From Macrocystis pyrifera (lineage: Eukaryota; Sar; Phaeophyceae; Laminariales; Laminariaceae): a stretch of DNA of 64,000 nucleotides. The position numbers and the translations under genes were made by a program. The notes beneath the pieces were generated by a model that saw only the letters and a program-made list of their open reading frames with translations, was not told where the DNA came from and searched no databases. Location: NCBI GenBank assembly GCA_031763025.1, contig JASSKH010000010.1:11673427-11737426 (forward strand), written 5' to 3'. Of this stretch, positions 49,501 to 60,501 are shown one piece after another (within the stretch, counting starts at the first letter, position 1; each line of letters starts with the position of its first letter).

Positions 49501-51146
49501 TGCAGGTTTGTTTCTGCCTGTCATCGCTTGCTTGTGTGAAGGCGTCGCTTATACTTACTGCAGATGCCGTAAGACGTACACATCCTATATCGCCGTGCAC
49601 TCGCACCCACACCGTATTAGCAAGACTAAACGACGATACTGCCTCGTCGTTGTGGTCCAATAAACCGTGCGTTTTTTGTCTCTCTGCACACGGCTTCGAC
49701 CGCCAATAGCTGACGTGGGTGGGCTCTTTCAAGCGCAACCTTTTCCGTGTCGATCGGCAGCACCACGCGTGCATACATACACCATGTCAATTCGGCAAAG
49801 GCTCGTCGTGTGCCTAACGCTGTGCCCCCGGCGGCCGTGTAACCGTCTCGACGAACAGGAAAAGCTTGGAAGAAGCTGAACAGAAATCCGAGAAGGACAA
49901 GCTGGATTGTGACCAGCAACTGGTCTCCCTGGGCGACAGCAACGTCGCGTGCGAATGCCCCGGAATGAAGGTGGGATAAACGTGCAAGTAGCGCACATTC
50001 TGCCGGACGTTGTTTCGCGTTCACCGATACACGTTTAGGGGTAGCTGTTCTCCCTAGTCGATTGATGTCGAACACGCTGGGAGACCAGTCTATTTTCTGC
50101 TGCACTGTACCTGGGTGAACACCGCAGACCAAGAAGGACAGTCCATGAGTCTTACACAATGCGATGTAACTTTTGTCGATACGTTCCGCAGGAATATACA
50201 TAGTACACCATGAAAACCCACGCTCCCACGCAACTTTTTTTCAAGAACTCAGCAAACCTATCGACAAGGGTTTTACCAACCTCGAGGCGTTTTGACTACA
50301 GAGAATCGTGCAGTACCTTTTCCGCGATCACCGTTCCAGCATGGATGGCACGGGATTATTACAAAGGAGTATACTGTTTTTGATTTTGATGGATGGCATC
50401 GTGGCCACAGGTCTTCGCGTGTTTCGTAATAGGTTTCCCATGAAAGCGGCGGGGTTTACAGTGGTAATTCGTCGTCCTCGATCGTAGATTCGGTTGGACG
50501 TCACGGTCGATCGAGACATCCTGCAGGTCAACATATACGCTATTCCTCAGTCGGTTTACCATGCGGTGCGCGTGCGCTGTGTCAACATCTAGGGAAATTA
50601 ACGCTGTGTTTTTCGGATACTGTGCTGTCGCCCTTACTGCCTGCACCCCGATTTTTCCCACCCTTCGCAATGGCGTTTATCCATATGCAGGCGTTCTCCC
50701 CCGATACCATCAATCCGGTCCGGCTCACGGCCACCGCCCAGGCTGGGATGTGCTTCGAGGAGGTAGACAGGATTTTTGGACGACCTCAAGTCTGCTTCTT
50801 CGACCACCACGACGGGTGACCAGGCGTCTGGAGCCGCGGGTGCCGCCGGTACCACCAGCTGCATCTGTGTTTTGTGTTTGTTCACACTGAAAGCTTTGTA
50901 CAAATGGACACGGAGGTCCTCGCGTCCTGTTTAGCGCGAGACCGGACTCATGCTCTCGTCACTGCATGTCACGAAGGGAGGAGAGAGTAAGAAGGAAGAG
51001 GCGGACAACTGGGACGTCGAGGCGTTTTTTTTTTTAGAAGTGAGTACGCTAGTGATGACGATGACCACGCTAGCCATGAGGGCGACGATCATAGCAGCGG
51101 AACCGACAGTCGCATTACCGACAGCAGTATTGCCACACCCTCGTGA
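43578..51146 (+). CDS. Ten-exon coiled-coil protein gene, copy B (frameshift in exon 2)
   Basis: Exons by comparison with copy A are 43578-44027, 44407-44645, 45613-45938, 46339-46557, 47025-47297, 48361-48846, 49314-49486, 49859-49970, 50691-50815 and 51038-51146. All splice dinucleotides are kept, and the exon 6 donor is a better GTGAGT here (GTGGGT in A). Exon 1 lacks one Phe codon in frame. In exon 2 the G-run after GACTAC has nine G against eight in copy A, which shifts the frame before the WFYCAHH segment. Taken at face value, that truncates the protein soon after residue 200. A homopolymer sequencing error would restore the frame. In exon 5, reading past the donor meets a stop at once (CEV*), whereas copy A reads on for about 20 hydrophobic residues. 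The exon 10 tail differs at about 12 of 109 bases. Confidence 0.5.
46118..46229. repeat. 56 bp tandem duplication in intron 3 of copy B
   Basis: Two 56-base units (46,118-46,173 and 46,174-46,229) differ at one base. Copy A has a single unit at the equivalent place. Confidence 0.95.
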
Positions 51147-52844
51147 GCATCGCCGCCAGCACTGTCCAGACCACCGTCATCACCCTTTGTTTCCGCGGAC
51201 ACGCCTACGGTCGGTACCAATTTTGTATCACCACCATTATCGTGTACTCCTCCACATGAAAGTGGCGAAACGGTTGTTTGGGATGCTGGCCTAAAGCCAA
51301 GACGAATTTTAAACTGTGTGGTAACATCGGCATTGACAACGCAGTCGCCAAGGCACATGCCATGTCAACCTTGCGCTCAATTTTGTTTGTTTTCGGATTA
51401 TAGTGTCGTCAGGCTATCGGTTTATGTTCACATACCTTGTACTTTGTACCAGGTACCTCGTATTGATTATTTATGTTTTATGTTTGGTGTTTTCTCTCTA
51501 TTCAAGGCGGGTTGGGCTGTCTTAAGCCAATTATCATGGGAAATTGTTTTCGGAGCAACAGTTTCTGATTGTGGTTGGTCCTAAACCCCCGTTTCACTCT
51601 GCACGACGATCGGAATCCGTATGGTCCTCAGCAGCCCCCCCTGAGTTGTCCGAGAGCATTCTGGAGGGGGTTTCCGTATTTTCAGGGTCATAGTTCGACG
51701 AAACGTCGTCTTCAGCGACAAACAATCAGACTGGGACACTAGCAAAATTCGGAGAAGCGCTACAGAGTCCGCTCAAACTACTACTTCAGGGTGTATAGTA
51801 GGGATTGCAGCTGTGGTGTTCGCCTCCCCGCCCAGTATAACGTGTACACTGGTCGTCGGAAACAGTTCATGGAGCCCAGAGAAGGTTATTTCCAACAATT
51901 GTTCGCCTGGTCGGTAGTTGTTCGGGGATCGAAACCCCGGTAAAACGTCACGAGTGCAAAAGTGATACGGTTTGGGAGAACTAGACTAGACTTCGATAAG
52001 CAGTGGGAATGGTAACCCCTCTGCGCGAAAGTCAAATAGAAAAAAAGTTGCCCGGGGGATGGAGGGGAGAGGGAGGCATCTTTATTAGGTCACGGTTTGT
52101 CCAGCAGTCGCCGAGCGTTTAACCTCGTGCGGCATGGGCTGGTGGGTGTGAGTGGTACGAAACACAAGAAAAAAAGTTGATGACGGAAAGGATATTCGTT
52201 TGTTCGCAGAGGTAGCTGTATTTTGCTATCTTTGACAAAGATTTGTGCAAAAATCGCCGATCATAAATACTGGCGGAACATGTTTCTTGCCTATCTGTTT
52301 ACACTAACATTCGAAGCTGTTGCCGTTGTCGTCAGAGAAACACACGTGCGCTCGAATTTTAACCGAGTATCACCATGCAAGATATCACACGAATTGTCTC
52401 CAAACCAAGGGTGGCATACACGAAGCGTGGCTTGGGAGATATCTCGCCAAGATCGCTTCATAGGCGCATTGCTCGGCGGTTGGACTCTTCTTGTTGTCGA
52501 GACATTTGCCTGGAAACTCGTCCTAGCAGGTGTGTTGCCTTGCGTGTTGTACGGTATGGTGACTCGTACCGTGGTTAGCCTTTGTATGGCACTGGCGTGA
52601 AGGCGAGTGGCGAGGGGGGTGTTGAAATGGGCTATAAGTATTGAAGCATTTCATGGAGTTCCACGTTCTGCTAGTGGTAAGATTTCCGCGGGCTGTACGT
52701 AACGCCATCGCCTTTCGTTTTCCTAGTAGCGAGTGTCCAGAGCGAAACGGGCCAATGGAAGAATAGCAGCTTGACCCATCTCCGTGTGTTTTTCGGTCTA
52801 GTGGGACGTCATCGTGCTGGGTTCCATCATGCCGACTCGAAAAC
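51147..52844. other. Region 3' of gene copy B
   Basis: Counterpart of 9,908-11,619. Only the hydrophobic frame at 52,223-52,600 stands out. Confidence 0.4.
52223..52600 (+). CDS. Hypothetical 125-residue hydrophobic protein
   Basis: The frame has one hydrophobic stretch near the N-terminus (MFLAYLFTLTFEAVAVVV) and a strongly hydrophobic C-terminal third that could form one or two membrane helices (ALLGGWTLLVVETFAWKLVL, then VLPCVLYGMVTRTVV). The block A counterpart is frameshifted, though the substitutions in the last 27 codons keep the hydrophobic character. It could be the last exon of a longer transcript: a CAG acceptor-like site precedes it. I do not recognise a family, and chance is not excluded. 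Confidence 0.25.
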   Translation: MLSLTKICAKIADHKYWRNMFLAYLFTLTFEAVAVVVRETHVRSNFNRVSPCKISHELSPNQGWHTRSVAWEISRQDRFIGALLGGWTLLVVETFAWKLVLAGVLPCVLYGMVTRTVVSLCMALA

Positions 52845-54040
52845 GTGTAAGCTGGGGTTGATGGGGACTCGGTTTCCAAGCTGGGGGCGATTTGGAAGTC
52901 GACCTGTAAGTCGAGGGTACTCAAAACAAGACTTGTGCCTTGAGGATGCTCAGAACAAGACTTGGAAATTCGGGGGTGCTAACAACCAGGCCTGCGGGCA
53001 GGGAGTGATATCAACTGGCCTTGTAAGCAGAGGTTGCGGTAATTCGAATTGGAAGTAGGGTTGACATTAACCTAATTGGTATACCGGGAGTGCCCGACAT
53101 GATCCGCCAAACGTTTGGGCTAGCAAATAACTTGGCTTGGAAGCGATAAGGAGTGTATAGTTGAACTCGGCTCGTAGGCTTGGGTGGCAACAACCTCGAC
53201 TTGAAAGCTGGGGGGGAAACGTTTTTTTTTTACCAGTACCCTGGGGGATAGCTTAAACTCGGTGGGTTACCTCCGGGTGGTAGGCTCGTGGCTATTAAGC
53301 TGGGAACTTATCACAAGTCAGCTCAAAAGCTGGGTGTGACATGAACCGACTTGTAATCTCAGGGTGATGCAACCTAGGCTTGGAATATTTGGGTGCCAGG
53401 CACGTGACGGTTACCTTTGGAGTGATTTGAACTCAGCTCGTACGCTGGGGGTTCTAAGAACCAAGCCTGTACGCTGGGGGCTTGAAGGACTCGGCTTGAA
53501 TGTTGGGGGTTATAACAAACTTGGTTTGGTGGGTTCGGTGACTAACAATTAGACTTGCAAGCTGGGAGTGTTGGGCTGGTGGCGTTCAAGCTGGGTGTTA
53601 TGACAACGCGGCATGAATGATGGGTGTGATCTGAACCAACTCATACCCTCGAGGTGATATAACCTGGGCTTGCAATCAGTGGGTGCCCTGTACGGGGTGC
53701 TTAACCTAGAGGCTATAGAAACTCGTTTTGTACGCTAGGATCTCTTAGAACTTGGCTGGTCAGCTCGGGGTGTTCAGAATCCGACTTGCACGCAGGGATT
53801 TCGAACTCGCTTTGTTAGCTCGGTGTCGTAAACGATTTCAGCTTGTAAGCGACGGGTGCTTGGCTCATGAAGATAACACTAGGCACGATAAGAACTCCGC
53901 TTGCAAGAAGCGAGTGCTAAGAAATCTACTTGTAAGTATGGAGCGGCAATAATTTGGTTGTTAAGCTGGGGGTGCTGAGGATTAGGCGTGACTGCAAGCT
54001 AATAGGTTCTACGGACTCATTTCATAGGACGTTGCAGGAC
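52845..54040. repeat. Degenerate 29-30 bp minisatellite, block B
   Basis: Counterpart of 11,620-12,780. Spacing between successive CTGGGGG cores near 53,446-53,510 is 29 bases. Several units have been gained or lost relative to block A. Confidence 0.8.
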
Positions 54041-54107
54041 GTATTCGAACACTTGCCCACAGTCACTCAAGTAGCGTTGGTTTTCTCTACTACCTACCGT
54101 TGGGACG

Positions 54108-54577
54108 GATGGAGGGCGGCAGAGAGGGAGGGAGGGACAGAGGACGGAAGGGGGGGGGGGGGAGGGAGGGGGGGGGGGGGGGGAGGGAGGGAGGGAGAGA
54201 GGTAAGGGAGCAGGGGGGGAGGGAAGGGAGCAGGGAGGGAGGGGGGGGAGAAAGGAGGGATCGGGAAAAAGGGGGGGAGGGAAGGAAGGAGGGAGAGGAG
54301 GGGGGGAGGGGGAGGGGGGGGGGGGGGGAGGGAGGGAGGGGGGAGGGGGGGAGGGAGGGGGGGGGGGAGGGGGGGGAGGGAGGGAGGGGGGAGGGAGGGG
54401 GAGGGGGGAGGGAGGGAGGGAGGGAGGGAGGGGAGGGAGGGGGGGGGGGGGAGGGAGGGAGGGGGGGAGGGGGGAGGGGGAGGGAGGGAGGGAGGGGGAG
54501 GGGGGAGGGAGGGGGGGGAGGGAGGGAAGGGAGGGAGGCAGGGGGGGGGGGAGGGGGGAGGGAGAGTGGAGGAAGAA

Positions 54578-54623
<46 letters not shown>

Positions 54624-54785
54624 GGGGGGGGAGGGAGGGAGGGGGGGGGGGGGGGGGGAGGGGGGGGGGCCGTGGGGAAGGGACGGGGACGGAAGGAGAA
54701 AAGGGGAGAAAGAGGGAGGGAGGATGGGAGGGAGGACTGACAGAAAGAGGGATGAAGGGACGAAGAGAAGTAAAGAAGGAAGAGG
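54108..54785. repeat. GGGA/poly-G tract, block B, with a 45 base G-run
   Basis: G-dominated repeat with only A interruptions. At about 54,578-54,622 there are about 45 consecutive G. All open frames here (Pro-rich or Gly-rich) are artefacts of the repeat. Confidence 0.95.
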
Positions 54786-56089
54786 CAAGGGTAACACCTT
54801 GTTGTTTACGTCTAGGAAAGATAACCATCGATGTTGCACTGGCCGGAGGCCGTGTTGGCAGCAACGGTTGAATGGATCAATACTCCTCCGGTTTCCCGGC
54901 CCGACTTGCGCGCTCCGCTGTCATATCGTGCTGCTCGTGCAGGCGCACGCGGCCTGTTTCACACGGCGTCAGCTAGCTGCAGTAAGAACGGTTAGCATAT
55001 GAAACTGTTGTCGTGGTTGTTGGCAATGGCTCACGGTGTTGGAGAATTGTAAAAACTACCCTTCTGTTGAAGAGGTAGGAAGGGAAAATGAAAACACTGA
55101 TCACGGGTCCGAGTCGTACGGCTGATTCATGTTGATGTCCAAACGCAAGCTCGTGTGGCTCGTCTCTTGTTTTGATAAAACGCAACACTCTGCACGTAAT
55201 ATACAGTACACTGTGCCAAAAACGAAGAATTCGAGTGAAGATGGTTGAAGCGGCCGACCGATCGATCGGGATCGACCAACGCACACAAGTTCACGACAGT
55301 TACACAGATGCTATTGCACGAACGCTTAGCGACATCTGTACTACCTCATGCTTCCCGTGCGCGTGTGGGGCCAAGAATCAGTCTTCTCGTCTTCTTGGGG
55401 TTGTGCACTACCCAGCGGAGTTCCGTCGGCCAAGACTAGGAGCGATGGCGTGGGGAGGAAGTAATGAACCTATCTTCGATTCGTTCTAGTCATTTTTTCG
55501 AAACGATTCAGTTCCCGCCTGACTGTGAATCGATAGCGGAGATCGTCTGGGTTTTCTCAAGACATACGTAATGTTTATTGCATCTTGATTAGTGACCGAC
55601 ATTCTGCTCAATCAGCGTATTAACAGTACTTTCTGCCATTTCAACATTTTACAGCCGGGCTAACCACCGCATTGAAAGCGCACTCAGCGTGGGGGTAGCT
55701 GGTCCCGGGACATGCCCTCAGCGTTGGGGAAGGAGTGCTCAACTGTTTCAATGCCCACTCCAGACGATCGGTGAAGGTGCAGAAAAATACAATGGAATAA
55801 TCTACAACACAATGTGACGAAAATTGGGAGCCCGCAGAGCTCTGTCGCAGCGGTGTCGCAGCCTGCCTTGTCCCAGCTATCATATATAGTTTGCAATGTT
55901 GTTGTCTGTCTTCATGTTGCACTGGTCTTCGTCTTTGGAAGCTGCTCGCTTGTCGCCGATGACCTCGTAGGTGGAATATCTTGCCGTACAGTACCCTAGG
56001 TTGTTGACACAAAATATATTCGATATGCCTAGAGACCGCAGCGATGGACCTTTCTGCGCTTATTGCCCAATTCCCTAGGGAAATCTTCA
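54786..56089. other. Diverged right part of block B, no supported gene
   Basis: Counterpart of 13,516-14,900. I see no conserved frame. Confidence 0.5.
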
Positions 56090-57290
56090 TGAGGAACTAT
56101 GCTACACCAAGGTGTGCCATGAGGGCCCGTGTTGCACGCCACAGAACCCGTAGGATGTTTCGCTGGGAATCAAAGTTGTCCCGCACTATACCGTGGGTGA
56201 CACCATGGTATTCCACGGGAGCTCCTACCAATTATTGGCAATTCCCACGTTCTCAACGGTTTCCCGAGGGAATTCCCACGGGCTCCCGGGGAAGGGGGGG
56301 TAACCACATGGAACCCACCGCATTCATAGACACTTCCTAGAATGTTTCTCGTTTTCCCGCGGGAGTCTAGACGAACTCCCGTGGGAACGGTGAGAATAAA
56401 TAGGAACCCACAGGGAATATATATGTATTAATTATATATATTCCCTATGGTCTTCAACTGGAATCCCCATTGGGCAGAACCCACGGAGACAACCCGTAGG
56501 AATCTACATAAATTATATTCAACTCCCACGGTTTTCCACGGTCTGCCGTAGGGGTCCCCACGGGCTCCGCGAGGGCGGAAGGAGCCCATTGGAATCGGTG
56601 GATAAGAGGTAGTTCGCACGGAAACCCACTCAGCCCAACATAATTCCCACGGGGACCCGCAGTGAGCCACGGGAGCCCGCCGTTAAAGAGGAAATCCCCA
56701 CGGGAGCCCGCAGGTACCCACGGGAAAAGCCGCGATTCCCCATCGAGTTTCTACTGCAGCGCGCAGTTGAGAAGATTGTTATCACGGGAACCCGGCGTGA
56801 CCAAAGAGAACCCACGGCTTGAGACGTAATTCCGACGGGAACGCGCGGGGACCCACGGTAAACCAAGGACTATATCCCGGAATTGTGGCGGTTGTCGGTC
56901 CCGCCCTGCATATTTATATGTGGAGCCCTTTGGCTTGCCTTTGGAAGTCCCGCATGAAATCCCGTAGAGTACCAAAGAAAATATGGTGGGGATTCTCGCG
57001 GGACGTTGCGGGACATTCCGTGGGAACTCCGACGCCGAAGATTCCCACGAGATGTACATTGCTATCCGTGGGATGCCGCGGTGTCCCACGGGACGCCACA
57101 GCATCACACGGGTATTCGCCGAGTCCGCGGGGTCTCACAGGTTAAATTTGACACACCACGGAAAACCGTGGGCTCCTGTGGGACGTTCGGCGGGGTTCCG
57201 AGGGGTGCACGACGGGCCCCCATTGGACACCATCGAATACGGTGGGTTCGCATGGGCTCCCGTGGGGACTTCGCGTCGGAACCCGGCAAA
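56090..57290. repeat. CCCACGGG-type dispersed palindromic repeat field
   Basis: Short cores such as CCCACGGGA, CCGTGGGA, TCCCACGGGAGC and their complements recur every 20-40 bases in both orientations over about 1.2 kb. Spacing is irregular, so this is not a simple tandem array. The near-palindromic core lets each unit form a small hairpin. Block A has only about 100 bases of similar sequence at the matching site. The field ends in a poly-A run at about 57,288-57,302. Confidence 0.7.
56412..56446. repeat. Perfect 13 bp-arm hairpin
   Basis: AGGGAATATATAT and its inverted complement flank a nine-base loop inside the CCCACGGG field. Confidence 0.85.
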
Positions 57291-59604
57291 AAAAAAAAAA
57301 AACTATTCTTCGCGACAGCCCCACCACGACCGTCGGGACTAAACAAACAACGAACAGCGTCTTGACCCGAACCTTCTGACTGAAACTCAATCACGATACC
57401 AGCATAGGATCGGCTAAACGAAGTCGCCCGGGCTGCTTGGATAGGCGATGTGCCGGAGTATAGCATCTGTACCTACGCCACACGCGGACCATGAATATAT
57501 TCGCACATTGCTGTAGCACGCTCGTCCTGAAGCATTGATGAAAGAGCACACTCGCTGCATATTTCGCATACATGGACCCCAACAGTTTCAAAAGGTAGCA
57601 GGAAACACAAGCAGAGACTAGCATGTGACGCGACCTTCGGACTGCAGTGAGATGCTGCGTACGCTTGTGAGATGCTGGCGTTTGCTCTGGTATGTACTGC
57701 ACGCGTGTCACGCTACGGTCTCATCGCACGATTGCAGAATTCTGGGAACTCAGAGCGCCCGGAACCCGTGAGGTGGCACAGTCATGCGCCTGGCCCGTGT
57801 CACGATATATCCTACCTAACGAGACAACAGTAGGAATATGCGCCTCATTGCATGTCGTCAGCTTCACAGTGACAACATTTTTAGTGAACGGGTATTGTAG
57901 CCGTACTATACGACCACGCCGGGTCTTATACACCGGCCATCCCCGGGTTTCCGACTCGCTCTTGTTTCTACAATATATGCTTACTGGTACAAACAATCCC
58001 GTCGCTATATGTTGACACGCTGCGCTTGGACCTTCCGCTGGCTCGTGGCATAACGGGGAGCGGGTGATATGTACATATCATTCTGTCCCATCTATACAAG
58101 CTTGTGGTTTGTCCGGGTTGTCAACGGAGGTCTACACCTCGACGTTGGGGTGCTGCAGTGGTCAAAGTTGGACCATATTCGGGAGACACTAAAACCCAAC
58201 TCACTGGGGCCCATTAGATGAGTTATCTGCTTAGTTTCCATCCATGCTGCCCTATTTCTCAAGATGTTTGGTCGCCTCACGCGTTCTTATACCGAAATGG
58301 ATGCGTGGTCAATGGTCAAACAACCAAAGCAAGCAACAAATGAGTGCGCTCCCCCTCGCCCCCCCCCGCCCCGCATAGCCCCCCCCCCCCCTCAACCAGA
58401 CGATGGCGAATGCCTGCAGAGGACTGAGATTGACTCACTGAGGAAAAAGTACTTCCCAGCCTGGTGATGCAGGATTTGAGGATGGATGTGGTACAGGATA
58501 TATCAGGTTTAGTCGGCCTCAACAGTTGTTCCTGTCGCCTGCCACCAAGAGAGGTTGTGCAAGATTTTTACGGTACAGACCCAGCGCAGGAAACATGTGC
58601 CATTGTAGTTTGCGGCTCCCACTCGGGGACATGAGCTACATCCTACAGATCAGGGATCTATATATCTGCCCTGAAACATCTAGATCGTCAAGTAGCATTG
58701 ATCTGTAGATTATCTATCGGCGGCGTGGACCTTTGCCAGCTGCGTCGTATGGTGCATGATATCGGGTGCGCGTCTTCTCCGTTCATTTCTCGTGAAGGAT
58801 AGCACGACCACCCTGGTCGGAAATGTAAGGTACGTTGGTTCGTTGAATTGGGGATCAAACGTTTCTTAACTTGACGTCCATAGTGGTATATTACCACATA
58901 TATTCCGGCGACTCCCACGTTGCGTTATGACTACGTACCACGCCTGACGGAAATATATTTAACTTTTGAGCGCTATTGCGAATACGAAACGGTGCTTACA
59001 TTTCCGCCCAGAGTCTACACAGGAGAACAAGGGACATTTAGACAATGAATGTGCTTCATTTAAAGGTCTGTGCAATTTCGTCGAAGAAGGGAAATACAAG
59101 GAGCGCTTGAGTGCGAATGGAAAGACTAGTCGGCATTTACGTTTTTGTCTAGGGGGGGATAACCAACAGTAATGTACCGGCTCTCTCCAAAAAACGAGAG
59201 TCCCACACAAGATGATCAGTATGCTATTTCCGAGAAAAAGAAAAGAATATTGGAGCGGTGACTAAACTGAAGTAAATGTGGAGCACACCCTTAATTTCTC
59301 AAGTAAGAAACGTAATCTGAGTCTGTAGGCTGGTTTTTTAGTTCAGGGTTTCCGGTGCCTCTGTACGAAGAGGCCAGGGGTAATCGGAAATTTAGACAAA
59401 AGTAGTGGGTATTTCTGGTGCTGCCCGGGCCCCACCGGTTACTTTATCGATGGAGTACATACTACTGCTGTACGTTCGGTGAAAATACACACTGCCACGT
59501 ACTGGTACGTGATTTTGCACAATGGTTGCCCCCATAATTTTGGTGTTTGTGCGTTCGCCAGTGTGTGGGTTTTTTCAATGTGTTGTGGCCAAAGAGAATC
59601 AGGC

Positions 59605-59800
59605 CGATACGAGCGATAGATCCGTTGGATCAGGTATGCATATACGCAATATATCCGTTGGGTCAGAAATGCGATAGATCCGTTCTGTCAGAGACGATCT
59701 GTTGGGTTAGTTGTGCGACAGATCCGTTGGATCAGAAATGCGATAGGTCCGTTCTGTCAGACCAGAGATGCCATAGATCCGTTCGGTCCGAGGTGGGAAT
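59605..59800. repeat. ATCCGTTGG/TCAG minisatellite
   Basis: About seven degenerate units of 19-30 bases carry the core GATAGATCCGTT(G/C)(G/T)(A/G/T)TCAG. The array is absent from block A at the matching site, where a LINE fragment sits instead. Confidence 0.75.
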
Positions 59801-60420
59801 GATTTTCTTGCCGCGATATTGAATCGATTATCGTGGATTGGAGGTGGGGTGAGGTGGGCGTTTCAAGAGGGGTTTGAGAGTACAGTAGGTTCAAAGCGTC
59901 GAAGAAAGTAACGATGCTGTATAGCTTCCGCCGCCCGAGGCAGGCAAGCAGCCCGGGTTGAAGTGGGGTCCGTAGGGCAAAGGGGGGGGTCCGAAGTGCA
60001 GCGTAAGGAACTATATACGTGGCGCGCACGCCGCACGCATGTTGATACAATATTCGTTCGTCTACGGCTGCACATTTGTTTCGCTAGGCAGTGTGGGCCC
60101 GCCAGGAAGAAGCACCTAATCTGGGTAAACCTGAGATTCTTATTGGGGCGCGATCTTCAAACACCCTTGAGCATAGGCTATCGTTTAGGATTCAATGTAG
60201 AGTTCACCACTGAGCCGTTTTTTTCTGAGCCCGATGATCTTAGCGTTCTCCAAAAAGTGACCATCATGTTCTTATTGGGCACTTTCTTAATCGTAGGCCT
60301 ACACTGTACTCGAAATAATAGGCTGTCCATAAGATCGCACATGGGTGTTGTCATGTCGCTCCGTATATACCATTCATATGACAAGGCTCCCCTTCAGGAT
60401 TGTTACGGTTGACTGACAAT

Positions 60421-60501
60421 CCCGAGGTTGTCGCGAGCTGAAAAGGAACTTTAGGCCGTTGGGCTTTGCCCGAGTGAGTTCGAATCTCATCGTCGACGCC
60501 A
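60421..60501 (+). pseudogene. Degenerate tRNA-Ser-like sequence
   Basis: The 3' half looks like a type II tRNA. A long variable arm (TTGGGCTTTGCCCG) is followed by a TpsiC arm (GTGAGTTCGAATCTCAT), an acceptor strand CGTCGACG and an adjacent CA. The 5' half is poor: a D-arm-like GCGAGCTGAAAAGG is visible, but the anticodon arm is shortened and no 5' acceptor strand pairs with CGTCGAC. It may be a tRNA pseudogene or the head of a tRNA-derived SINE. Block A lacks it. Confidence 0.45.

Larger units (their letters stand above)
41170..56090 (+). repeat. Segmental duplication, block B (left part)
   Basis: Direct copy of block A (see 1-14,900). Notable differences are 11 extra bases near 42,136, loss of one TTT codon in exon 1, a 56-base tandem duplication at 46,118-46,229, nine bases present near 46,237 that A lacks, and extensive differences in the minisatellite and GGGA tracts. 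Confidence 0.95.

Noticed and set aside
59605-59800. Possible CRISPR-like array
   Set aside because: Repeats are degenerate, unit lengths vary and there are no unique spacers of constant size. The window is eukaryotic, and a minisatellite fits better.
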